In this document: in pieces, positions 1 through 12,400 of the stretch
Numbering within the stretch: position 1 is the stretch's first letter
How the letters are laid out: each line of letters starts with the position of its first letter
NCBI RefSeq assembly: GCF_907164915.1
Contig: NC_061862.1
Coordinates: 85,980,846 to 86,044,845 of the forward strand
Direction: 5' to 3'
Source of the DNA: Impatiens glandulifera
Taxonomy: Eukaryota > Streptophyta > Magnoliopsida > Ericales > Balsaminaceae
Length of the DNA: 64,000 nt
Notes under the pieces: model-generated
What the model saw: the letters and a program-made list of their open reading frames with translations, nothing else
Told to the model about the DNA's origin: nothing
Database searches by the model: none
Position numbers and translations under genes: made by a program

Positions 1-3000
1 CTTACGGTGAGCACGGTTGTGTAGAAAATCTTATTGTAACGACGTTTTACATTTTTCCTACAAGGTTGTGCAACATGTATGACCAAATGTCAATAATCAT
101 ACTGTCTACCCAGGTTTGATCAGCCATTGTAAGCATGTCCCCGCGCGTCACGTGTAGACATAGGTTCTCCCCAATAAATAACATTTCACTGCATGAAACC
201 AGAAAAACATGTTTCAGAATGGGGTACAAATTATATTTTTTATGAATAAGTAAGTATGTCCAGGAAACATTACCTTGGATCAAGTCCTATAGCAAATATG
301 AAACCCACAAAAATCTTCTGAATGTTTGTCATTTGTTTTACATCCCTAAACATTTTATTGAAATATGGGGTTTTCAAAGCTGGAGGCAATTCCAATGCTT
401 TAACCCATTCTTTCAATTGCATTTGTAGACGAGAAGAGGCAGTTTGAAGTGGTGGTGGTAGACTGGAGATGCATTCTTCCGGTTCATTCTTTACTATTGC
501 CAAAGAAGAGGCAGTTTGAAGCGGCGGTGGTAGACTGGAGATGCATTCTTCCGGTTCATTTTTTACTATTGCCAAAGAAGGGAAGTTGTTGTTGGTTTCG
601 GTGTTGATGACATCGGTTAACCAATCCGTTTTCAAATTTCGGGGGACTTTTCTACAGACATTTAAGGCCTTTGACGGTCCTGCTTCCTCTTTTTTTGGGA
701 TAATTTGGGTAGGAGGCAAGGCTGGGGTGGTTGGAGTGCTGGTGTTCATGTTGGTTTCTGTTTTGGGAGTAATGGGGTTGGCTTTGGGTTTGGTTTGTGC
801 CATGGGAGGAGTTGGGGCTTTGGTTAGAGGAATGGGGTTGGCTTTGGGTTTTGTTTGTGCAATTGGAGGGGTTGGTGTTGGGGTTAGAGGAATGCGGTTG
901 GGTTGGGCTTGTGCCATTGGAGGGGTTGGGGTTGTGATTAGAGGAATGGGGTTGGCTTTGGGTTTGGCTTGTGCAATTGGAGGGGTTTGGGTTAGAGGAA
1001 TGGGGTTGGGTTTGGCTTTTGCCATTGGAGGGGTTTGGGTTGGGGTTTTGGTTTCTGTTTTGAGTGGAATGGGGTTCTTGTGGGATTGGGTCGTTGGTGT
1101 GAGGGTGGTTTGTGTGTTGTCTTGGGTGTTTAGAGGAAGGGTGTTGCCTTTGTCTTGGGTGTTGGCTTTGGTGTTTTTTACGGTGTTGGAAGAAAGGGTG
1201 CTCTTGTTGGCTAGGGCTGTTGGAGTGGTGTTGGCTTTGGTGTTTTTTTGGGTGTTGGGAGAAAGGCTGCTCTTGTTGGTTTGGGCTGTGGGAGTGGTGT
1301 TGGCTTTTGTGTTTGTTTCGGTGGTGGGGGTTAATGTGTTCTTGTTGGCTGGGGCCGTTGGAGTGGGGTTGGGTTTTGTGTGTGGTTCGGTGGTGGGGTT
1401 TAATGTGTTCTTGTTGGCTGGGGCCGTTGGAGTGGTGTTGGCAGGGTTGTTGGTAGGAAGGTTATTGGCTTTCGCTTGGGTGGTGGCTTCTGTGTTGGGG
1501 TTAATGCCACTTCCTCTTGGCTGCTACTGTTTTTTTTTGTCCAGGCTCCGCTGTAAGCCTTCCCTCAGGATTGAATGGGAGTTTAGTACCGTGGCCAATG
1601 GCTCAAATGCAGACTGTACAAGTTCCATTGCGTTTATCTGGTGCATCTCATTCAGATATTTAGCCCCTTGTGCCAATTCGTCTGCAGCGGCCGCAACCTT
1701 CCTCAAACATGATGCCAGGTTTTGTGGAATTGGAGCCTGCTCAGTTTGATTGTCATCTCCAGATTGTGGTGGTGTTGGCTCCACATTTTGTTGAATCGGT
1801 GGTTGCTCATTCGGAATGGCTATGCGAGCAACTACCCTACCATGTCCAAACCCCCCCTGTGCAGCCTCATACTGAACCCTTTCGTACATCTTCTTCTCGT
1901 CCTAGCATCCCAAGATAGGAAAATTCCTTGAGACCTGACTGTTTACCTTGAACTCAACCACACGGTCCAAGTAGCACAACTGATACATTAGCATGAACAA
2001 ATATATGTTATGTGTTTATAAATGAAAAATTATGAAGGTTCAACCGACAGCAAATAGATTTCTACACTCACCAAAAGAAACGTTAATGGGCCATGGAAAT
2101 AGGATGTCTTTTTTTCTTTCCACTTATAAACACTGTCGACTAGTCCGTCTAACGTGAACTTACACCAGTTGTAGTCTTTGATTTTAGATACATCCTGGAG
2201 GGATTTAAGTACTTTGAATCTGTACATAAAAAAGGAGTGACTCAAACCAGTTAAAATGACATTGAAGTTCTAAATGAAATTACAGAATTACTGCTAGGTT
2301 CTTTGGGTATACCTGCACTGTGGATTTTGGGATGTCCACAAAAAACTGGATACAACAAACACCACGAAGTCCATCTTGAAGTTACTGTCTCCGGTTGTGT
2401 TCTGTAGAATTTTGTCAGGCATTTGGTAGGTTGAAGGACCTCCACTGTTCTCGAATCCCCATCTCCTTCTCCACGCCGTGAGATGTTCCTTGTACACCTT
2501 GTCATCCGTGTGATTTCCTACACACTCTGCCACTTCTAATTCCCCTCTGGGTATGTTCAATACACATTGAACATCCTCTTCATCAATCTACATCTCCTCT
2601 CCACTGTGTAGGACGATGCTCCTCCTTCTGGGATTGAATAGACTCACAATGCACCGTGAGAATTGAAGTGGGCATTTTGATATTCCAAGTGAAAAAAGGG
2701 AACCAAGTCCTATGTCCCTCACAGCCTGCTTCTGTTCTTCGGATAACCTGTTAATCAGGTTATGAAGGCCCGATGGAGATGTTCTGCTCTTGAAATCAAC
2801 ATATGGGTCACGATTCCTTCTTCTTTTCTTCTTAACCTGGTTCTCATTAATTGCTTCATTAGCCGCGTTGGACAGAATATCCAGTGGTGTCGTGGGCGTG
2901 CCTGATGCATCGAGTTTTCTTTTCCTTTGTTGAACACTACATCAACATTACCAAATTCGATGAAATCCATAATCCCAAAATAGGCAAATTTGTACATTTT

Positions 3001-3196
3001 CTAACATTAGCGTAATTACCTTAGTGTGTTAACTTCCGTCGTGGATTCAGTATATGGAACTATTTGCATATCGGAATCCTGATTCTGAGATGATAGAGTC
3101 ACAGTTAGATTCAAACGAACTCAAATTAGAAAACGAAAAAGACACACGCATGCAACCGTAAACACTTCTTACCATTTTGGCAGCAGCAGAAGACAT
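1..3196 (-). pseudogene. ULP1-like cysteine protease gene, copy A, partial with three in-frame stops
   Basis: Inferred exons on the minus strand (about +/-2 bases): 3173-3196, 3020-3084, 2313-2936, 2072-2219, 274-1979, <1-188; all junctions are GT/AG and phases agree. The product starts MSSAAAKM and has a basic patch (KKKRRR). It then matches copies B and C: SSFL before the 2313 junction, and WCKFTLDGLVDSV in the 2072-2219 exon. A very long Pro/Thr/Asn/Lys-rich linker follows (about 1500 down to 700). The last exon begins the ULP1 domain (TRGDMLTMADQTWVDS), the N-terminal part of plant transposon-borne ULP1 C48 peptidases. The catalytic part lies outside the window. Three in-frame stops break it: 2588-2590, 1902-1904 (TAG where a Trp is expected before DEKK) and 1524-1526. 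The frame is otherwise open across all exons, so decay is recent or light. A further stop at 47-49 may be intronic. Confidence 0.7.
433..576 (-). repeat. 72-bp tandem duplication inside copy A exon
   Basis: Two adjacent 72-bp units (433-504 and 505-576) differ at only a few positions and encode two copies of a 24-residue unit beginning SLAIVKNEPEECISSLPPPL. The period is a multiple of three, so the frame is kept. It is absent from copies B and C. Confidence 0.85.
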
Positions 3197-3469
3197 TAAC
3201 CGGAAGAGAAATGGATTCGTAGTCGAAAGGCCGGAGACGACTACGTTAGGTCAATTAGTAGAATAACCTTGATGTATGACGGCCGGAGTCGGGCTTGAGA
3301 TATTTTAGTTTCTTAAGTGCTCTATTAGTGTGAATGTATTTTCATGAGGCCGTATCGATTTTTACAAACATGAATAAGGAGTTTTTCATTAACTTCATAT
3401 GAGTCGAACCGATATTTGCTCATGGAATGTGACATGTAATTCTGCATTTTGAAAAGAAAGCATACTAGA

Positions 3470-6150
3470 ATAGGCGATGATGTATTCGTGTACTAAGCGA
3501 AGATATATTCGTTCACGCCTATTCTAGGAGTGTACGAATATATCTTCGCTTAGGACATGTATTATTAGATTCACAGTATTGAGAAAAATAAATTACAAAG
3601 GGTGAGCAAATATTCGCTTCTACATGCGGAAGAAGCGAAGAAATATTCGATCAGCAAATCCAACAGATCTTATACAATCTAAAGGATTGACATTTGATTG
3701 GATGGTAGCAGTGGAAATGACATGCCGTGGTCACAAAGCCTGAGACTATGTGATAGTTGAATTGACATGACAAAAAGGTTTTGGCGCTTCATATTATTTG
3801 TTTAATTTATAATTGAGATGTTAATTAAAATTAATTTTTTTTTCTTTAAATCTAAATAACAATATCTATATTTTAATTTTACACGGATTTAATAAATATA
3901 ATTTTTTTTATGTATGAATAATTTCATATTTCATATAATGTTAATCATATTAAATGGAATTTTTTGATTTATGAGCCGAAGATTGAGCGTTTATTTTTAT
4001 AAATTAATGGTTTCCATAATAAAACACACCAAGATCAAATAGCACCTAATTTTTGTTTCTACTTTTTGATTAACAATATATAAATTATGAATAATGTTTC
4101 CTGTCAAAAATACTGTAGACTGGTCCGATTTGATATTTAATGATTACTCATATGATATACCGTAAAAAAACATTTCATTAATGAATTAAAAAAAATAATG
4201 AAACGTTAATTAAGGGATAAAATTTTTTAAAAAGATTCGAACAAACATTTATTCGCTGCGTGTCTTTTCCTCCAACATAATTTTATAAATGAAAAATTAA
4301 CTTTGATTATAATTCCGGTTTTCACATACATGCGTTGGTGTACTTACATCAGGGGTAAAAGATCTTCTCATGTGAGGGTTGAGGGATTCACATGTACGTC
4401 AGCTTAGAATTCAATGAAGCGAAGATTTATTCGCTTCATTTATGCCCCTCATAAATTACAATCTTCATTGAACACGAATATGTTTTCGCTGCTTTTCATT
4501 TTTAATTAGTTAAATTCATATGTAAGAAATGTGAATATAAAATTAATGTTAATTTTGGAATTTACATACAAGGGTTAGTGTGTTTCCATGACAGGCATAT
4601 GGTCTTCTTATGGTTGTGTTAGTGGGTTTACATGCATGACATTTGGAAAATAATTAAGCGAACATTTAATCGCTTCCGACCGATACTCCGTAGGAAAAGC
4701 ATTTTTGGAAAAATCTAAACGTAAACCTCAAGTATTTTATGAATTTCTTTAATGAATAATATTTTAAATCTAAAAAATATTCGATATTATTTTGTTCATA
4801 AAGAAATAATATTATATTTAATATAAATTTATACTTATTTCCTAACATAATTTTATCTATATAGAAATAATATATTATTTAATATAATGTTAATTACATT
4901 TAGGAGAACACATAAATGATATTGTTACAATACTTTATCAATAATGAAATATAATTTATGTGATGTGACAAAAGGACTGCACACTGTTCCGATTTGATAT
5001 ATGATCACGGGCTGACTACTTTTTCTGAATCCATAGATATGACATGATTTCTATACAGGGTTTTATACAAAAGCACACTTCTTTTTCAATAATTAAATAT
5101 AATTTATTAATGATTTGACAAAACAAAGGACTGCATACTGTTCCGAAAAAATATTTGAGCACGGGTAAATTAATTTTTCCTAATCAATAGATATTTATAA
5201 AAAATTGATGTCGAAATTACTTAAACCATCCAGGTCGACATGAAAAATTTCGTGAGCATGAGCATTTCTGTAAAACATGCTTCTCTGGAATTAAAATTTT
5301 CATCAAATATTAAAGAAAAAATTTCAAGCAATTTAAGCGAGTATTTGTTCGCTGCGTGTCATTTTGACTAAATTATTTTAATATTTAATAAACGGAAATA
5401 TAAAATTCATATAATTTGGTCTTCACATACACGGTTTAGTGTATTTCCATGACAGACAAGCGGGCTTCTCATGGTTGTCTTGGGGGGTGTACATGTGGGA
5501 CAGGTAAAAAACGAATCAAGCGAAAAAATCTTCGCTTATGAACGACTCCCCGTAAATAATGATGTTTGAATAAATATAAACATAAACATGAAGTTATTTT
5601 AGCTAAGATCTCTTCGCTTTTCGAATTAATTTTTTTAGCAGATACACGGAACCTCCAAATTCATATTAATTTGGGTAATTTGTGGGATATTAAAATGTTT
5701 TCACGCTTCAATTGAATGTTTTCAATAAAATATATTTTAATTCTTATTTATCTTTAATATAATTGTCTTCATATGGCAATAATATTATATTGAATATAAT
5801 TTTATAATTATTTATTAAAATATTATTATGAATATAGAAATAATTTATTATGTAATATAATGTTAATTACAATATTGAATTATTTGTTTTATTTCAAAAA
5901 ATTATTTCTAAACCCATACCAAAAAAACTCTGTTATTGTTATTACTTTTTCGTTAATGAAATTACTTTTTCATGATGTGACTAAAGGACTGCAAACTATT
6001 CCGATTTGATATTTGATCACGGGAAAATTACTTTTTCTGAATTAATAGATATCAAGATTTATTAAGAAAACAAATTTTCTGTTTGCTATAAATGTAGGGA
6101 TTACATAAACAATCTCCGTCGGCAGCATGAAATATTTCGTGAGCATTGTT
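3470..6150. repeat. Repeat-rich leader of copy A
   Basis: This non-coding stretch has two interleaved repeat families. One is a block reading roughly ggactgcacactgttccg followed by atttgatatttgatcacggg; it occurs near 4120, 4976, 5126 and 5988. The other is the block with cttctcatg and tacatg shared with copies B and C (4320-4400, 4556-4640, 5430-5495). Between them lie many copies of an imperfect palindrome with arms AGCGAA/TTCGCT (for example 3500-3520, 4418-4440, 4655-4675, 5335-5360, 5519-5540). No gene is recognisable. Confidence 0.7.
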
Positions 6151-7360
6151 GTTGAGAGTGTGTGATTTTTTCAGATAGTTTGTTGGGATGTATCATTTGG
6201 GAGATTCTATGTGATGGAAAACTTGTACAATGAAGATGAACTGGTGGAAAACATCTTCAGTTGCTTCGAATTCTTCATACCTCAAGTAGAAACTACCGAT
6301 CAAATGAAGATCATTCGTGTCCACTACTGGTGGGAAGCGCCGACTATGGGAGATTCCCTGGGATGGAAAACATCTCAAGAGATAACTCAACAGGTGTATG
6401 ACCCCAGTTATGCGTGAGAGATCCGTTGTGGTCGCTTCAATGGAGATGCATTGAAGCTGGAGATGCAAATGAATAGTGTTAAAATGTACAAATGTTTATG
6501 AAACGTAGAAATGTTTATGAAACTTGTAATGAAATTTTGTTCATCGAATTATAATAAATATTTGTTATTTATATTTTCATGCACATTTCATTAAACATTT
6601 ATAAAATATCGAATTTATTAGAAATAATAAAGTATTATCATATCTACTCTTCTGGCTAAGTATACGTTTCCCATAAGTGAAATCATTGCCATAATTGTAA
6701 TCTGACGTGACATGTAATGTAAAATGTTTTGGTGCTTCTTCAATCATTCAACCCTTGATTGGATTTAATATACAAGCGAATCCATTTTCGTTCAATGTTG
6801 GCGACCTCAAATATGAATATCAAGCGAATTGTATTTCGTTTCGTATCAATGTTGGGTTTAATATAGAAACTTACAAGCGAATGATTCTTCGTTTTCAAAT
6901 TCATTAGAGTATTACATGAAAGTGGCACAAATACAATAATATGTAACTTAAAAGAGAATGCAACTTCATCTTCGTTTTCAATCACATGGTTAAAGGTAAT
7001 ACACTAACAAACAAACGAAGAAATGTCCGTTCGATTTACTGATTAGATACTGTGTTATGAAGCGAACAACCAATCGATGGATCAATGTAAGGGGTTTACA
7101 TGAACACATCAGTTGTTTTACATTATACTTTGAATTGATAATGACATCCAAATTGCAATCAAACAATCAAACATAACGACAATGATTCGATTTATATCAC
7201 TCCTGAATAAACTAACTACATAATGTAAAATATAACTTCAGAATATAATCAAACATAACTTCATAATATAATTACTACACAAAAACATTCCATGATCCGT
7301 TTACATAAGTACTACACAGATTAACCAACAAAATAGCGGTTCAAAAATACAAATGAAGCT
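6151..7360. other. Non-coding junction between copy A and copy B
   Basis: No recognisable gene. At 6180-6480 there is a locally less AT-rich stretch, open on both strands (6211-6417 plus, 6193-6468 minus), with an internal imperfect repeat (gggagattc...gatggaaaac at about 6200 and 6349). I recognise neither product. From 6770 to 7060 there are several sites with the AAGCGAA...TTCGTT pattern (6775, 6822, 6878, 7010), which suggests that this part is the 3' flank of copy B rather than host DNA. Confidence 0.5.
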
Positions 7361-8525
7361 CTAGTCTGATTCATGAGAGGATGACTCGTCAATCGGTCCT
7401 GTCATCGACACGATCTCATGTTCGATGAAGGGTGGAATATATAGCTGAATGGCTTCGTTCACAGCATTGATCCATCGGTTGGGGATTGAAACCGTAAAAG
7501 AATTTTCAATTATTGATGCGTACTCTAGGTAAAGATGGTGAGGAGTAAGCATGAAGTCCTCCGGAGGATTTATTCCATTCGAAGGTACGGGATTCCGTAG
7601 GCCAAATTGTCTGTATATGACAGTTGTGCAGTAGGAGGTAGTTCCCTCAAGGCCCAACAAAATGATGAATGGAGAACCCCTCATCTCGTACATCATTACA
7701 CTACAGAGATACCACGGAACAATGAACCTAATTGGGTGAATATCCGAAATAAAATTCGGAGGCACGAGTCCATTGACCCTTTGCACTTGTAGATTGGCAA
7801 AGGAAGTGTAGGGAATTGAAGGACGGGGCAACCAATGCAACTTGTCTAACAACCAGAGGTAGAGAACCAAAGGTGATCCATGGCGAGAATAGTTGTTTTC
7901 CTCTGGAACAAATTCGTTAAGACCGAGTAACGTCTCAGCAAGTACAAGGCTAGCCAGGTTTGGGGCGTTTCCCATCAGTGCAGGAACTACCTCCAGGATC
8001 CTGTCCGAAGGCCGTCTTCCGGCAGCAGGACATAAAAAAATGATCCAGAACAACAAGCATGATCAGTTTGCTTTGTGTGTAGTTGATGGTCCTCTCAGCT
8101 CCCTGGACACGCCAAATGTACTCGTCTATGTTTGTCATATTGAGAAATCCATGTTGGAGGGTAAACAAAAGAGCATCAAATATTGTACATCCATAGAAGC
8201 TGTTGCAAACTTCGAATGCTCTATGAGGATCTTGATTGACAGGCAAAATCAAGAGTGCAAGACTACCACACCTAAGGATTGAAGCAAAGTCCTCTAGCGT
8301 CGGGCATATGCGCATTTCCCCAATAACAAAAGAACGAGAGTCCGTATTCCATCTGCTTTGCATGTGGGCCATTAGTCCGTCGTGAACGTTTATTCGTAAA
8401 AGAGGTAGAATCTCATTTACATGATATATAGTAAAAGGGATAGGGTCATCGTTGATGAGACTTAAGTATCGCTCCAGCTATTGATGCGATAAAACCAGCA
8501 TGTCTGGGTCCATCTCTACATCCAT
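7361..8525 (-). pseudogene. Plant-mobile-domain (PMD-like) protein gene, copy B, broken
   Basis: From an ATG at 8525 the product starts MDVEMDPDMLVLSHQ, then meets a TAG at 8478-8480. The same frame continues (LERYLSLINDDP...) through an open stretch to about 8030. A run of seven T on the minus strand (A on plus, about 8034-8040) then shifts the frame by one, and the rest continues open to a stop at 7361. The joined regions resemble the plant mobile domain (PMD/DUF7745-like) of transposon-borne genes: RICPTLEDFASIL, then ILEVVPALMG and SPLVLYLWLLDKL, then VIYRQFGLRNPVP. PMD proteins of host genomes (MAIL1/MAIN type) act in silencing; the transposon forms have unknown function. It lies directly downstream of the ULP1 gene in the same orientation, as in copy C. 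The 5' leader is pyrimidine-rich (CTCTCA repeats, 8560-8640). Family assignment is from memory of motifs. Confidence 0.6.
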
Positions 8526-8731
8526 CTTATGAGTTTTACAATAAATGACAGAAGGAAAGACACCGGTAGATAGAGATTTGGGAAGGAAAGAGTCAAAACA
8601 GAGAGAGAGGTGAGAGTGAGAGTGAGGGTATGAGAGTGATGATGTTTATCAGCAGTAGTTGAAGTAATAAATGATTTTTCATTCTTGAATTCACATCAGT
8701 ACATAACTCCGATAGGGGCATTACATGTTGG

Positions 8732-9160
8732 GAAGATATCTTCGTATTATAATTTTTAGTTCATGTATTTACGAATATATATTCATCTAGGAATAACAAA
8801 ACATTTATTGAAGAAGATATATTCGTCTCTGATTTTAAAAATATGGATTGTACCCAAAAAAATCTTAAGAAGATATCTTCGTTTAGAAATTTGAAAATAT
8901 ATAGTGAAGAAGATATCTTCGTTTAGGAATTTGCAAACATATAGTAAACGAAGATATCTTCGTCTCTGATTTTCAAAATATGGATTGCACCAAAAAAGAA
9001 CATAAGAAGATATCTTTGTTTAGCAATTTGAAAATTTATAGTTAAGAATAGGGCCACAAGAAGACATAAGAAGATACTTTCGTTTCAAAGGTGGTCATCA
9101 TGTCAATATTACGGTTGCAAGTTTATCAGTTTCATCATGTTAAGAATATATCTTCGTTTA
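8732..9160. repeat. Array of GAAGATATCTTC palindromes between ULP1 and PMD genes (copy B)
   Basis: Perfect 12-bp palindromes GAAGATATCTTC occur at 8732-8743, 8869-8880, 8909-8920 and 8950-8961. Near-matches occur at about 8816, 9004, 9068 and 9145. They are usually extended by CG on one side (CGAAGATATCTTCG). The intervening sequence is itself partly repeated (tgattttnaaaatatgg). The corresponding position in copy C has an equivalent array. Confidence 0.8.
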
Positions 9161-9431
9161 AGAATATTAAAACACACAGTTAAGAAAATAACCTCGTTTA
9201 TGATTTTAAAAATATGGGTACAAGAAGACATATCAAACATCAATACATTATAAGCAATTCATTATAACTCCATACATTATGATCTGAATTGCATTCCATA
9301 CATTGAGATCTGAATTGCATTATAAGTTATAATTCAATATCAAACATCCATACAATAAAAATTTGTCAATTGACCTATGTAAACATAAGAATTACTGTAC
9401 AAGTATAATTCCGTATAACACATACAAATCC

Positions 9432-12400
9432 CTAATATCTTGATCTAATTGCAGTCTTTAACTTGAACCTATTGACATTGTGCTCAGACATAAGAATTCT
9501 GTATAAATATTTTATCCTCAATGTACTCAAAGCTTCTTTGGCCTTCAAAAGAACAAGAGAAAGTATAAGAACATTTAAAATTGTTAAATGTCAGAGAATA
9601 ACATATGGTATAACACTTACATTATTTTCGTTGATGTCAATAGACCAACCCTTCATCGATCCTCTATATGTTTCCATATGTCTCATTAAATATACACCAC
9701 AGTCTGTTTTGTTTGTTTGGTCTTGCCAAGGCATCTTTGGGGCCGTTATCCTGTATTTCTTAACCTTTTCCGCCAATCTTTGTATGCCTTGCATTTCCAA
9801 GAAAGTCGAAAAACTATCGACTTGATTCCTCAAATGGACATACTTGTCCAAAATTTTCATTCTATGCGGACGACCGGAGTTGTCTAGTACATTGATGTGG
9901 GAGTCTATAATATTCACACATACAAGAAAGAAATGTCCGGAAGTGACGACAGGTAGGAATATCTGCAAAAAGAACATAAACATTTATTATTTTATGGCAT
10001 TCTCGTTACTTGGAATTGAGGGATATGTACATACCAGGTCAGCAAAGATGAGGTCTTCTTTTGTGAAATGGTAGTTTCTCATGTCTTCTTCAAGGAATTG
10101 ACAAAATAAGGTGCTATCATACTGCAGATTAACCTGCAAAATAAGGGTGGAGACTCAAAGTCATGAACATTGAAGGATACATAGCACACAAAACAAGAGA
10201 AGCACTTACATGTGAAATTGATGAAAAACAAATTATTCGTGGTTCATGCCTTGGCAACCTACGGCATTTGAAGTGCACAATTATGTACCAAGCGTCAACC
10301 ACTTCGCTCGCAATTTCTAGACCCATTTTCATTGTTTGAAATAGACGACGGGTGATATTACCGGGTGCACCTTCGTACAGAACGTCACTACAAAATACAT
10401 TCATTTAGAAGACCATAACTAACTAATTTCATATTTCAAATGTCTAAAAGCATGCGAAGTAACTTACAATGGAGGCAGGTCTTCATCAAACACAAAATCG
10501 GTTAATCTCTGTTCCTTGTTGGTTATTTTGTGGTCCAACATATTCGCAACCTGTTGCATGTAAGGGGATCGAAGGTGCACAGGAATTTTCGAGATCTTCC
10601 TCTTAGGATATTCTCTAATGTTGATGCGTCCCCCCCCCCCCATCATCTTCATCTTCATCTTCAGAAGATTCAACGGCCTTAGAAGCCTCAACCTGTTCAT
10701 TGCCTTCACCCTGATCATTTGGTGCAACAGACAGAGCTTTGGGTTCCGCAACATGTTCCTTCCCTTCACCCTGATCATTTGGTTCAACATGCTGAGATTT
10801 GGGTTCCTCAACATGTTCCTTCCCTTCACTCTGATCATCGTCTTCAACAGTGGGTGTCTGCACTTTGTGTACCTCATCCGGTTCCTTCCCTTCACCCTGA
10901 TGATCAGATGGTTCAACACTGGTGAGTCATCTTTGTTGGGCAGAACTGCATCCTCAGGTTCGTCCTGTTGAGAAGGGGGTGACTTGGCTTGAATGTGCTG
11001 AAATGCAGCCTCTACATCTTCCTGTTCAACAAGGAGTGATTCATCTTCAATGTCCTGACCTACATCCTCAACATCTTTCGGTTGAACAGGGAGTGACTGA
11101 GTTTCATTGTGCAGAACGGCATCATCGAGATCATTCGGTTCAACGTGATCTGAGCGATTTTCTTGATTTGGCATAACTACATCCTCAAACTCATTCAGTT
11201 CAACCCGTGCTGGTGGATTGTCTGCATTGTCCTCCGCTGCATTCTCACAGGGGTATTCAACTGGGGGACTATTGATTTTCAAGCCAGCACACAGTAAAGT
11301 GTCCCCAAGTGCCTCACTTGGAGGATCTTCCACACCTACACGAACCTCACCATCGTTCACCACCTTCAAGTGTTTCATGAACCCTTCAGACTCTCTTAGG
11401 TTCAGGAAATCGGCCTCAAAAAAAGGCTTCGGATCGATGTTGCGTTTCTCCAACTCCCCTGATAGGTAGTTAAGCTGTTGGGCTGTATCTTTAAAAGTTT
11501 GCAGGATTTTGGATGTCAACATCTGTACATTATGAAAAACAGATTTCATTAATCTTGAAAATAGGATAATATAGACAAATGTTAGTCAATTTCTTGTTTC
11601 CACATACCTCATTATCGTCTTCTTTTACTTCAACCGAGTCAACTGGATTCTCGGGTTGTTTAGCTACTAGGCGCGCCCTTGCCCGGCCCAGCCCAAAACC
11701 ACCGGCACGAACTTCTTAGTTGGTGAACTCTAACACTGTGACGTCATCCCAACAAGAGATTATTGGAAATTTTCTTTCGTAGGGGAGACGTTCACCTTCC
11801 ACAAAAACACCATCTAGGTAGCAAATCTGGAGTAAAGGAATGGGAAACATGTTAGAAAATATTAGATATCTATAAATCATATACAAGAGAGGCAACATTA
11901 CTTACCAATAAAAGGGTTATAGGTCCATCAAAATATGGATTTTTATCTTTACTTGCTTTTTCTTTCCAACTTCTTACACTGTCAACCAATCGTTGTAGTG
12001 TGAAGTGGCACCAGTTCAGTTCCTTTATTTTATCAACATCCATTAAGGATTTGAGAATTTTGAACCTGAAATGAAAAAAATATATGTGTCAGTATTCACA
12101 AATACAATTAGATATATAATAGGTTTGAATACATGTTTACCTGGCTCGTGAATTTTGAACTGGACATAAAAAACTTGAGACAACAAAGACAACGAAGTCG
12201 ATTTTGAAATCGTTGTCTGCACTTGTGTTACTTAATATCTTGGTGATCATAGAAAGTGTTTCAAGAGCTTTTGAGTCTTCCCCGGTCCATCTGGTCTTCC
12301 AATCCCTCAAGAAATTAAAAAAATCAGGGTCCTTAGTCTTATCCCCCCAACGGACTCGACTACGTTCATTGCCCCTCTAGGGAGGTTCATCACGAGTTGT

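Larger units (their letters stand above)
1..6150 (-). mobile_element. ULP1-protease element, copy A (left part cut by window edge)
   Basis: This segment is one copy of a repeated element present three times in the window (here, 7.4-14.8 kb and 57.8-64 kb). It consists of a minus-strand ULP1-type gene (start codon at 3196) preceded by a 3-kb leader full of repeated blocks. The leader shares with the other two copies the block around 4320-4400, 4556-4640 and 5430-5495 (ttcacatac...gtgt...cttctcatg...tacatg) and the AAGCGAA/TTCGCTT palindrome. Copy A is the most diverged at the protein level. The left boundary is outside the window. The right boundary is not sharp: the last recognisable leader repeat is near 6150. 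No terminal inverted repeat or target duplication was seen. Confidence 0.6.

Noticed and set aside
541..1749. Long plus-strand frame rich in Gly, Val and Leu (402 codons) and an overlapping Cys/Trp-rich frame
   Set aside because: It is the antisense of the Pro/Thr-rich linker of the copy A ULP1 gene. The minus-strand exons align with copies B and C; the plus frame has no recognisable motif.
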